Shown here in pieces: positions 47,336 to 55,044 of a stretch of 64,000 nucleotides of DNA. The stretch lies in the NCBI GenBank assembly GCA_016708765.1, contig JADJFD010000001.1:682001-746000 (forward strand), in the 5' to 3' direction. Origin of the DNA: Chitinophagaceae bacterium (lineage in GTDB: Bacteria; Bacteroidota; Bacteroidia; Chitinophagales; Chitinophagaceae). Made by a program: the position numbers and the translations under genes. The notes beneath the pieces are model-generated. The model was not told the DNA's origin, made no database searches, and saw nothing but the letters and a program-made list of their open reading frames with translations. Position 1 is the first letter of the stretch. Every line of letters starts with the position of its first letter.

Positions 47336-48337
47336 AAATACCTGAAATCCTTCCGCATACGGATCATCTTCTTTATCAATCCATATAGTATTATATCCAT
47401 AAATTTTTGCCCAGCCTTCTACTGAAGGACGTATTGCCGGTTTTCCATTCATTTCTAATTCTTCTTCAATCCGGCCCACGAATTTACTGCCGATAATGCT
47501 CTCATGTACAAACTCCTCTCCTTTTTTCAATTTTCCTTTTGCATACCATTGCGCCATTCTTGCTGAGGTGCCAGTACCACAAGGTGAACGGTCAATGGCT
47601 TTCTCTCCATAAAAAACTGCATTCCTCGCTGTAGAAGTCTTGTCCATTACCGCACCGGTCCATAATATGTGCGAGCAGCCTTTTATCGTTTCATCCTCAG
47701 GATGAACAAATGAATACTTTGCATTAATATTCTTACGCAGCTCTCTTGCCAATGCAATTAATTTATCTGCTATATAATGTTCCAGGCCTTTGAAGTTTTT
47801 TTGTACATCAACGATAGCATAAAAGTTTCCGCCGTAAGAAACATCTACCACTAACTCTCCCAACTCCGGGCAATCAACAACCAATTCAGACGAATGTAAA
47901 AATGATGGGACATTAGTTAATCGTACTGATGCACATTTATTATTATTCATCGTATAATTAACCAATACCAAACCGGCCGGAGTTTCCATTCTCACTAATC
48001 CTTCTATCTTTGGCTTTATCAATCCTTCTTCTATCGCAATGGTAATTGTTCCGATAGTTCCATGTCCGCACATCGGCAGGCAGCCGCTTGTTTCTATAAA
48101 TAGTACTGCAACATCATTATCATCATCATGCGACGGGTAAAGAATACTGCCACTCATCATATCATGGCCTCTTGGTTCAAACATCAGTCCTGTTCTTATC
48201 CAGTCGTATTCTTTTAGAAAGTGTTGCCGCCTCTCACTCATGTTCTTTCCCTGCAATGCAGGGCCGCCTTCCTTTACCAATCTAACAGGATTACCGCAGG
48301 TATGTGCATCGATGCAATTAAATATGTGCTTCATCAA
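47333..48337 (-). CDS. 4-hydroxyproline 2-epimerase (proline racemase family)
   Basis: A 334-residue cofactor-independent epimerase. Both catalytic cysteines are present: C90 in MCGHGTIG and C253 in DRSPCGTGTSARMA, so it should be an epimerase/racemase, not the Thr-containing 3-hydroxyproline dehydratase. The first step of bacterial trans-4-hydroxy-L-proline breakdown fits, and an FAD oxidase lies two genes downstream. Proline racemase activity is a less likely alternative. It leads the minus-strand cluster. Confidence 0.88.
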   Translation of the reverse strand: MMKHIFNCIDAHTCGNPVRLVKEGGPALQGKNMSERRQHFLKEYDWIRTGLMFEPRGHDMMSGSILYPSHDDDNDVAVLFIETSGCLPMCGHGTIGTITIAIEEGLIKPKIEGLVRMETPAGLVLVNYTMNNNKCASVRLTNVPSFLHSSELVVDCPELGELVVDVSYGGNFYAIVDVQKNFKGLEHYIADKLIALARELRKNINAKYSFVHPEDETIKGCSHILWTGAVMDKTSTARNAVFYGEKAIDRSPCGTGTSARMAQWYAKGKLKKGEEFVHESIIGSKFVGRIEEELEMNGKPAIRPSVEGWAKIYGYNTIWIDKEDDPYAEGFQVF

Positions 48338-48351
48338 TTATTTTTTTTACC

Positions 48352-48425
48352 CACGGAGGCACATAGGCACCGAGTAACACAAAGTTCTCCCCCGTGAACC
48401 TCCCTGTCTCTGTACCTCCGTGGTT
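48352..48425. repeat. Degenerate ACGGAGGCACA-type intergenic repeat
   Basis: CCACGGAGGCACATAGGCAC (48352-48371) and its reverse relative CTCTGTACCTCCGTGG (48410-48425) form a loose inverted repeat. A related string (GACACGGAGACACAAAGAAA) occurs at 63762-63781. It looks like a family of short dispersed elements in this genome. No gene is present in this gap. Confidence 0.5.
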
Positions 48426-48464
48426 CCTTAACTTTTACTAAATTCGTTTCTTATTACTTGCTAC

Positions 48465-49742
48465 ATGGAAACCTACGGAAAGATACTGCTCATTGCTATG
48501 CCAGCCTTCCTCATCCTCGTTTTATTTGAAAAATGGTGGGGTTGGCGGAAACAGAAAGACACTGTCCGAAATATGGATATGGTTTCCAGCCTCAGCAGTG
48601 GCGTCACCAATGTTACTAAAGATGTACTCGGTCTCTCCGTTGCCATCATTGCCTATAGCTGGCTGGTGCAGCAGATCGCCGTTATGCACATTTCAACCAC
48701 ATGGCTTACTTATCTAATAGCATTCATTGCAATCGACTTTGCAGGTTATTGGGTACACCGCTGGAGTCATCATATTAATATATTATGGAACCTGCACATC
48801 ATTCATCATAGCAGCGAAGAGTTTAACCTTGCCTGTGCATTGCGGCAGAGCATTACCATGTTTGTCAATCCATTTACTTTTTTATTAATACCCGCAGCGT
48901 TGGTGGGTGTGCCGCCGATAGTAATAGCCACAGTAGGGCCGCTGCATTTGTTTGCACAGTTCTGGTATCATACACAACATATTGGCAAAATGGGTTTCCT
49001 CGAAAAGATAATTGTAACACCATCGCACCATCGGGTGCACCATGCCATTAATAAAGAGTATCTCGATAAAAATCTCGGACAAATTTTTATTTTCTGGGAC
49101 AAACTCTTTGGCACTTATCAGGAAGAATTAAAAGAAGCACCGCCAGTGTATGGAATTACAAGGCCAGTGCGGACATGGAACCCTATCAAAATAAATTTCT
49201 CGCATCTGTGGTTAATGATACAAGATGCATGGCATACCAATAGCTGGAAAGAAAAATTTATGCTCTGGTTTAAGCCAACAGGCTACCGCCCGGCAGATGT
49301 AATAGAAAAATATCCTGTTTATAAAATTGACGATCCCTATCATTTCGAAAAGTATGACACCAAAGCCTCCACTCCATTACATATATGGACATGGGTGCAA
49401 CTCCTGATGCTCTTACTCTTCGTTAGTTATTTCTTTGGCAGCATTGCCACCATCAATAATATGGGCACTCAATATATTTTCTGGTACGGTGGTTTTATTT
49501 TTCTTACGGTCTATGCACTTACCGAGTTAATGGATCGTAATCCTTGGGCTTTGTTTTGGGAAGTTGCCCGCAGCGGTCTTGGTCTTGCCTTTTTATTGCA
49601 GCAGAATGATTGGTTTGGCAGCGGCATATATTTTTCTCCCGTACTGTATGCACTTGGTGCTTATTTCATCCTCTCATTTATTGTAACAGGATGGTTTGTA
49701 GTAAAACACCGAAAGGAAGATGCGTTGTTGATGGCAGCCTGA
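48465..49742 (+). CDS. Sterol desaturase/fatty acid hydroxylase superfamily membrane enzyme
   Basis: A 425-residue membrane protein with histidine clusters typical of the di-iron hydroxylase family: HRWSHH, HIIHHSSEEFN and HHRVHHAINKEYLDKNLG. Hydrophobic segments flank the catalytic part, and the C-terminal ~130 residues add three to four more. Alkylglycerol monooxygenase-like proteins share this layout, but the substrate is unknown. Codons appear somewhat richer in G+C than in neighbours. Confidence 0.88.
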   Translation: METYGKILLIAMPAFLILVLFEKWWGWRKQKDTVRNMDMVSSLSSGVTNVTKDVLGLSVAIIAYSWLVQQIAVMHISTTWLTYLIAFIAIDFAGYWVHRWSHHINILWNLHIIHHSSEEFNLACALRQSITMFVNPFTFLLIPAALVGVPPIVIATVGPLHLFAQFWYHTQHIGKMGFLEKIIVTPSHHRVHHAINKEYLDKNLGQIFIFWDKLFGTYQEELKEAPPVYGITRPVRTWNPIKINFSHLWLMIQDAWHTNSWKEKFMLWFKPTGYRPADVIEKYPVYKIDDPYHFEKYDTKASTPLHIWTWVQLLMLLLFVSYFFGSIATINNMGTQYIFWYGGFIFLTVYALTELMDRNPWALFWEVARSGLGLAFLLQQNDWFGSGIYFSPVLYALGAYFILSFIVTGWFVVKHRKEDALLMAA

Positions 49743-49800
49743 TGGCTTTGCTTAATGAGTGGTGAAGTTTCTCTTCTTTCCTTATCAATTTTCTGATTGA

Positions 49801-50071
49801 TTTAGTATACTTGGCTATTCTTTTAGTGCAATTGGCAGTTTTGTTAAGTTAATGAACAATTAATTTACTGTAACTGGCATTCTTTTACTGTAAGTGATAA
49901 TTATTTTAGTGTGATTGACTAAGGCTTTACTGTAAATATCTATTTCTCTAATGCTATTGACTGTTGCTTTACTGACAGTAACGATTACTTTAACGCAACT
50001 ATCGATTTTTTACTGTAATAGTGCTATTCATGTATTTAATTGGTCTTTGCTTTACAATAAATATCTTAAAA
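49801..50071. repeat. Degenerate 21-bp tandem array (about 13 units)
   Basis: Units begin at 49801, 49822, 49843, 49864, 49884, 49905, 49926, 49947, 49968, 49989, 50009, 50030 and 50051; two are 20 bp and the rest 21 bp. The consensus is close to TTTA[C/G]TGTAATTGGCTATT plus two bases; TTTA opens ten of thirteen. Units are strongly diverged yet keep phase. A weak further unit may precede at 49780. It fills the gap between the sterol desaturase gene and the HTH reading frame at 50083. Two helical turns per unit would place repeats on one DNA face. Confidence 0.8.
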
Positions 50072-50082
50072 ATCAATGATTA

Positions 50083-50356
50083 ATGCAGCAACTAAACGTA
50101 ACTAAGCTGCTGGAGAGCCGGGGCAATGAAAAATGCCGGAACTTATCCGGTTCAAAACGGAATACCTTACCACACCGTGAACTGGCTACTAAACCATAAG
50201 CTACAAAACATTAGCTATGACATGATTGAAAAGCTTTGCTTTGTGTGTAATTGTACACCGAATGAGCTGTTTGTATGGAGCGATGTGGACCGAGCTGGCT
50301 TTTTTGCGAGGTTAGTTATTGCATGTTTGATTTGTGTGCTTTGCAAAAGACACTGA
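50083..50356 (+). pseudogene. XRE-like helix-turn-helix protein, damaged frame
   Basis: The readable frame starts at 50126 (76 residues) and holds an HTH core: GTYPVQNGIPYHTVNWLLNHK, then MIEKLCFVCNCTPNELFVW, the usual pattern of small XRE repressors. An ATG at 50083 in another frame reads MQQLNVTKLLESRG, which is what such proteins have before this core; one extra base near 50125-50126 would explain the split. After VDRAGF the tail becomes hydrophobic and cysteine-rich and is not family-like. It may be a relic or a sequence error. It follows the 21-bp array directly. Confidence 0.6.
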
Positions 50357-50421
50357 CTTGATGCCTTGGCTTGTTAGAAAATTCAAATTGTAAGATATAA
50401 AAATCTAAAAAGGAAATTGAA

Positions 50422-51129
50422 TTATGTATAATCTGCAATTTTAATCAACTTGGTCACATTTAGTACTATAATTTTCCTACCCTTTGTTTCGAGTATCTTA
50501 TCTTCTTTAAATTCTGAAAGTACTCTGACAACATTTTCTCTTGCAGTGCCAACAAGACTGGCTAAATCGTCTCTACTCATATTTATTTCTACTGGCATGC
50601 CTGCGTTAAAGTTCACCTTATATTTTTCCCTCAGCACAATTAGTTGTAGAGCTAACCTTTCTCTCACAGATTTTTGAGCAAACAAACTAAGGCTGTTTGC
50701 CAACACTGCAAATTCATGACTTAGGGTTTTCAATAGCCGTCTGCTTAATTCTTTTGATTGATTCAATGTTTCTAAAAAATCTTCTTTTGGAATAAATGCA
50801 ATGCGGCTTTCTTCTAATGCGGCTGCACAATCGGGATAACGGCCTTCGGAAAGTATCGCATGGTAGCCTAACAATTCTCCTGTGTTAGCTACATAGATAA
50901 TCTGTTCTTTTGAATCCTTGTCTAATTTGTATTTCTTTACTTTCCCAGTAATAACATAGAATATGCCCGATGGAAACCCACCTTCCCTGAAAATTATTTC
51001 TCCTTTCTTATATACCTGTTCGGTTTTATGGGCAGTTAATGATGCCAAATCAGTCTCAGGCAAATCTGCCAAAACAGATTCACTCTTAAAATCCCAATTA
51101 TCTATTTGAAATACGCCTTTGATACTCAT
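50422..51129 (-). CDS. Crp/Fnr-family transcriptional regulator
   Basis: About 235 residues from the preferred start at 51129 (MSIKGVF); the frame opens at 51195. It has an N-terminal cyclic-nucleotide-binding-like beta roll (YKKGEIIFREGGFPSGIFYVITGKVKKYKLD), a dimer helix, and a C-terminal winged helix with INMSRDDLASLVGTARENVVRVLSEFKEDKIL. No cysteine cluster for an Fnr-type iron-sulfur centre is seen, so the signal may be a small molecule or heme. It is divergent from the GcvH-like/SulP module, whose promoter it may control. Confidence 0.9.
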   Translation of the reverse strand: MSIKGVFQIDNWDFKSESVLADLPETDLASLTAHKTEQVYKKGEIIFREGGFPSGIFYVITGKVKKYKLDKDSKEQIIYVANTGELLGYHAILSEGRYPDCAAALEESRIAFIPKEDFLETLNQSKELSRRLLKTLSHEFAVLANSLSLFAQKSVRERLALQLIVLREKYKVNFNAGMPVEINMSRDDLASLVGTARENVVRVLSEFKEDKILETKGRKIIVLNVTKLIKIADYT

Positions 51130-51226
51130 GGAAGTAACAAAATTACCTTTTAAAAATTGATAAAACTCACTTTTAAAAGTGATAAGGTTTACCACAGGGC
51201 CTGAGTCTGTAAAATAACTTTGCAGT

Positions 51227-51634
51227 ATGAAAAATAAAGAATCGGGAACAAAAGATTTGTACTTTACAAAAGATCATGAGTGGATTGATTTTCAGGGCAG
51301 CGTAGCCTATGTAGGCATTAGCTATTTTAAGCTTATTGGATTTAAAGAAATACAAGAATTGATTTTTATTGATCCTACAGGATTTAAGAACAAAGGCGAA
51401 TCAATTGCCGCTATAAAATATAATGATTACCAGATAGAAGTTACTATGCCCGTTGACGGAAAACTGATAAAGGTAAATACCGATCTGCTAAACGGTGATC
51501 GGAATTTATTATTAAATCATGCCGAAAGTATTAGTTGGGTGGCCTTAATTGCACCTTCACAACCATTTGACAGAAATGATTTAATTCTTGCTAAACAATA
51601 CCAAATGAACGGTAAAAGTAAATATGCCAAATAA
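51227..51634 (+). CDS. GcvH-like (lipoyl-domain) protein
   Basis: A 135-residue protein with the GcvH opening YFTKDHEWIDF and the lipoyl-region pattern GESIAAIKYNDYQIEVTMP, where K64 would be the lipoylated lysine. The stretch from that lysine to the next conserved Pro is longer than in standard GcvH, so it is a diverged relative. No glycine cleavage P or T protein genes are nearby. Some GcvH relatives serve other lipoate-dependent systems. It overlaps the methyltransferase by 11 bp. Confidence 0.78.
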   Translation: MKNKESGTKDLYFTKDHEWIDFQGSVAYVGISYFKLIGFKEIQELIFIDPTGFKNKGESIAAIKYNDYQIEVTMPVDGKLIKVNTDLLNGDRNLLLNHAESISWVALIAPSQPFDRNDLILAKQYQMNGKSKYAK

Positions 51635-52265
51635 TAATCTCGAAGTTTTAAGAATAAATATGCAAGTACTTGAAAGAAGAAAACAGACAGCAACAGTGTT
51701 TAGTTCCGATAGCCAGTTGAATAAAATATACCCGCCTTCTATTCGATTACTGGCGCATCATCACTGGACACCTTTGGAGGTAGCCATAAAAGCAGCAGAC
51801 TTTTTAGCTGCCGAAAACAATGTAAGCATTTTGGATATCGGAAGTGGTGTTGGAAAATTTTGCATTGCAGCGGCCAATTATAAACCCAATGCCTTTTTTA
51901 CAGGTGTGGAACAACGAATGAGTTTAATTAGCCATGCTGAAATGGCCAAAGAACATTTTCAAGTAAAAAATGCTTGGTTTATTAATGGAAACTTTACCCA
52001 AATAGATTTTAGAAACTATGACCATTTTTACTTCTTTAATGCTTTTTACGAAAATTTAGAAGGTACAGTTAAAATTGATAATAGTATTGATTATTCAGGC
52101 GAGTTATATAATTATTATAGCCGGTATTTATATAAGCAATTGCAGCAAAAGCCTTCTGGCACAAGGCTGGCAACATTTCATAGTCTCGAAGACGAAATGC
52201 CTCCGGAGTATCATATTGTGGGAGTTGAAATGGATGGGTTATTAAAATTCTGGACAAAAATATAG
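51624..52265 (+). CDS. Class I SAM-dependent methyltransferase
   Basis: A 213-residue protein. SAM-binding motif I is ILDIGSGVGKFCIAAA (DIGSGVG at 71-77), followed by an acidic FTGVEQR motif II. The region after ~140 is not family-specific. Target is unknown. It overlaps the GcvH-like gene by 11 bp and precedes a small gene by 3 bp, so it is clearly part of the same operon. Confidence 0.85.
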   Translation: MPNNNLEVLRINMQVLERRKQTATVFSSDSQLNKIYPPSIRLLAHHHWTPLEVAIKAADFLAAENNVSILDIGSGVGKFCIAAANYKPNAFFTGVEQRMSLISHAEMAKEHFQVKNAWFINGNFTQIDFRNYDHFYFFNAFYENLEGTVKIDNSIDYSGELYNYYSRYLYKQLQQKPSGTRLATFHSLEDEMPPEYHIVGVEMDGLLKFWTKI

Positions 52266-52268
52266 TAT

Positions 52269-52490
52269 GTGAAAATTAATTTTGATTATGATTTGAGTGC
52301 ATTAATTAAAGACTTAAAAACAGCAGACGGCTATTTAGATTATGAAACAAATGTGTTAGTTAATATTAAAAGACAATTGTATAATAGGATTGCAATCCAT
52401 ACTATTGATAGTTATCTAAAGCAGCTCAAAAAATATTTTGAAGACAAGTCAGTCATTAATAAGGGTAATAAAAACAGCGTAAACTATTAG
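52269..52490 (+). CDS. Hypothetical small protein
   Basis: A 73-residue protein starting at GTG, 3 bp after the methyltransferase. The nearest ATG (52267) is followed at once by a stop. It is hydrophilic, helical and basic at the C-terminus. There are no recognisable motifs. Spacing alone suggests that it belongs to the operon. Confidence 0.5.
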   Translation: MKINFDYDLSALIKDLKTADGYLDYETNVLVNIKRQLYNRIAIHTIDSYLKQLKKYFEDKSVINKGNKNSVNY

Positions 52491-52624
52491 TATGCCGCAG
52501 GTTTTTTAACTACTATAAATGATACTCCTTACTGGCATAGTTGAATAAAGACAACAGTATAAAATTGTAATAAGCAAATATTGATGATAAAGAACATTAC
52601 GAAAGTTAAAAGACACCATTAGTT

Positions 52625-52906
52625 ATGACATTATCACTTACAGAATATCGTACGAAACTTATTGCAAAAATCATGTTAGCATCTTCGCAGGATGAAGTGA
52701 AACGATATATCGATACAGCAGTAAAAAGCCTGGAACAGCATAAATTAAACGGGAATATAGTTACCCGGTTTACAGAAAAAATGCTGGATGAATTAGAAGC
52801 ATTCAACCCGATGAATAAAGAAGCACAACAATGGAGCAATATTAAAATGGCTCGTATCTGTTTTAACCAAATTAAAAGAAAACTCGACCTTGCTTCGCCG
52901 CATTAA
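52625..52906 (+). CDS. Hypothetical small helical protein
   Basis: A 93-residue, soluble, helical protein without cysteines or a clear motif. It ends 10 bp before the preferred SulP start, so the two are probably co-transcribed. I do not recognise the family. Confidence 0.6.
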   Translation: MTLSLTEYRTKLIAKIMLASSQDEVKRYIDTAVKSLEQHKLNGNIVTRFTEKMLDELEAFNPMNKEAQQWSNIKMARICFNQIKRKLDLASPH

Positions 52907-52916
52907 AACACACGGT

Positions 52917-54605
52917 ATGTTCAGGCCAAAGCTTTTCGACACTTTAAAAAATTACAATCGTCAACAATTTACTAAAGACTTGCTGGCGGGAATAATTGTA
53001 GGTATTGTAGCATTGCCACTTGCTATTGCTTTTGCCATTGCCTCAGGAGTATCACCTGAGAAAGGACTATATACAGCGGTTATTGCAGGATTCATTATTT
53101 CAGCTATGGGCGGTAGCCGGGTGCAAATTGGCGGCCCCACAGGCGCATTTATTGTAATTGTATATGGTATTGTTCAGGTGCATGGTGTAAACGGTTTAAT
53201 CATAGCCACTTTTATGGCAGGTGTAATGTTGATCATTATGGGCCTTGCCCGTTTTGGCTCGGTTATAAAATTTATTCCACACCCTTTAATCGTGGGGTTT
53301 ACCAGTGGCATTGCCGTTCTTATTTTTTCTTCTCAAATGAAAGATTTTTTTGGGCTGAGTATGGGTGATGTTCCTGCAGATTTTTTTACTAAATGGAAAA
53401 GTTATACAGCCGGTGTTGATACCGTAAATATGTATTCTTTTATGATTGCTGCTGCAACGGTGGCAATTATTTTATTATGGCCAAAAGTTACACATAAGAT
53501 ACCCGGTTCGCTTATTGCAATAGTTGTAACAACAACAGCCATGCAAATATTTCATCTTCCTGTTGATACAATCGGTAACCGGTTTGGCAGTATTCCCTCA
53601 TCGTTGCCAATGCCGATAATTCCTGATTTAGATTTCAATACCATCAAAAAATTAATTCAGCCGGCTTTCACCATTGCTTTATTAGGTGGAATTGAATCAC
53701 TATTATCGGCAGTAGTTTCAGATGGAATGATTGGCGGTAACCATAAATCTAATATGGAATTGATAGCACAAGGCACGGCAAATATTTTTTCTTCCATTTT
53801 TGGTGGTATCCCTGCTACGGGTGCAATTGCTCGTACCGCAACTAATGTAAAAAATGGTGGCCGTACTCCTGTTGCAGGCATTGTGCATGCCATTACTTTA
53901 TTGCTGATTATGCTATTTGTTGGCAAGTGGGCTGCGCTTATACCAATGGCAACGTTAGCAGGAATATTAGTAGTTATCGCATACCATATGAGTGAGTGGC
54001 AAAGTTTTGTATCTGTATTTAAAGGCTCTCACAGCGATGTGGTTGTTTTAGTAACCACCTTTTTACTTACGGTAATAATAGACCTTACCGTTGCTATTGA
54101 AATTGGAATGGTACTAGCCGCATTCTTGTTTATGCGTAAGATGATAATGTTTAGTGATGTTAGTATTTTAAAAAGAGATATTGATGACAGCGGAAAGGAG
54201 AAAAATACAAATGATATTGAGATTCTTTCAATTCCTTCAACTGTTGAAGTGTTTGAGATAACAGGTCCTTTGTTTTTTGGAGCTGCTCATAAATTTAAAG
54301 CTGCCATGCGTTTTATTGAAAAGCCACCTAAAATATTAATCGTCAGAATGAGACAGGTGCCCTTTATAGATGCAACAGGAATAAGAACTTTGAAAGAAGT
54401 TCATAAAGATGCAAAGCACAGGGGAACAAAACTTATCTTATCCGAAGTGCACAACCCTCAAGTGATAAAAGAATTGCAGGATGCAAGGCTGCTTTTTGCT
54501 ATCGGCAAAGCTAATGTAACAAGTAATTTTAAAGACGCTCTGTCAAGAAGTATTGTATTATTACAAGACACAGATGCAAATAAAAATATTCCACTTGCTG
54601 ATTAA
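52917..54605 (+). CDS. SulP-family anion transporter with STAS domain
   Basis: A 562-residue transporter from the start at 52917 (MFRPKLF); the frame opens at 52890, but those nine residues overlap the previous gene. The membrane part has the SulP start FTKDLLAGIIVGIVALPLAIAFAIASGV and GGSRVQIGGPTGAF. A C-terminal STAS domain (about 450-540) contains FIDATGIRTLKEV. Sulfate, bicarbonate or another anion is possible. It ends the Crp-flanked module. Confidence 0.92.
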   Translation: MFRPKLFDTLKNYNRQQFTKDLLAGIIVGIVALPLAIAFAIASGVSPEKGLYTAVIAGFIISAMGGSRVQIGGPTGAFIVIVYGIVQVHGVNGLIIATFMAGVMLIIMGLARFGSVIKFIPHPLIVGFTSGIAVLIFSSQMKDFFGLSMGDVPADFFTKWKSYTAGVDTVNMYSFMIAAATVAIILLWPKVTHKIPGSLIAIVVTTTAMQIFHLPVDTIGNRFGSIPSSLPMPIIPDLDFNTIKKLIQPAFTIALLGGIESLLSAVVSDGMIGGNHKSNMELIAQGTANIFSSIFGGIPATGAIARTATNVKNGGRTPVAGIVHAITLLLIMLFVGKWAALIPMATLAGILVVIAYHMSEWQSFVSVFKGSHSDVVVLVTTFLLTVIIDLTVAIEIGMVLAAFLFMRKMIMFSDVSILKRDIDDSGKEKNTNDIEILSIPSTVEVFEITGPLFFGAAHKFKAAMRFIEKPPKILIVRMRQVPFIDATGIRTLKEVHKDAKHRGTKLILSEVHNPQVIKELQDARLLFAIGKANVTSNFKDALSRSIVLLQDTDANKNIPLAD

Positions 54606-55044
54606 TATAATAACTTTCTCGACTTATTTATGTTGCCCAAATATAACGAGTAGTAGACTGGTTGACTTGCGTTAACGATTGCAGTGGTTCGTTTGTGACT
54701 TTGTGTTGAATGTTCTGTAACTTAGAAAGTGAACAGAAATTGATTTTAGCATTGTCTACAACACATAAATACTCGACACTAAAACCCTTGTCTCCAAATT
54801 AGCAATGCTGAAAACCAAATCGTTGTCGTTCGCCATCTTCATTGCAACTGCAATAACGAAATTTTAAATAAATATTGGAGTGTTCCAAATTACTGACACT
54901 TCGAAAAGCTCAGTAGAATTACGGAATGATGAAGAGTGATTCTATTTTGCTCTTTCACTGGAAGAATAAAATAGAACCAATCAGAGATTGCAACAGACGA
55001 TGATAGTAGTACTGATGCTGGGTTAATAAAAAAGGTATCTTGTA
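54606..55044. other. 439-bp gap without a gene
   Basis: No credible frame on either strand. The one recognisable piece is ACTTCGAAAAGCTCAGT at 54898-54914, resembling a common short Bacteroidota intergenic repeat. The rest may be degraded sequence. Confidence 0.5.

Noticed and set aside
49801..50071. CRISPR array
   Set aside because: The repeats are 21 bp, strongly diverged and directly tandem with no spacers, and no cas gene is present.
49801..50071. Minus-strand heptapeptide-repeat gene
   Set aside because: One frame reads 7-residue repeats for several units, but a stop in the third unit and two 20-bp units break it, and no start or family resemblance is seen.
54606..55044. Insertion sequence remnant
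   Set aside because: No transposase-like frame, terminal repeats or target duplication could be seen.
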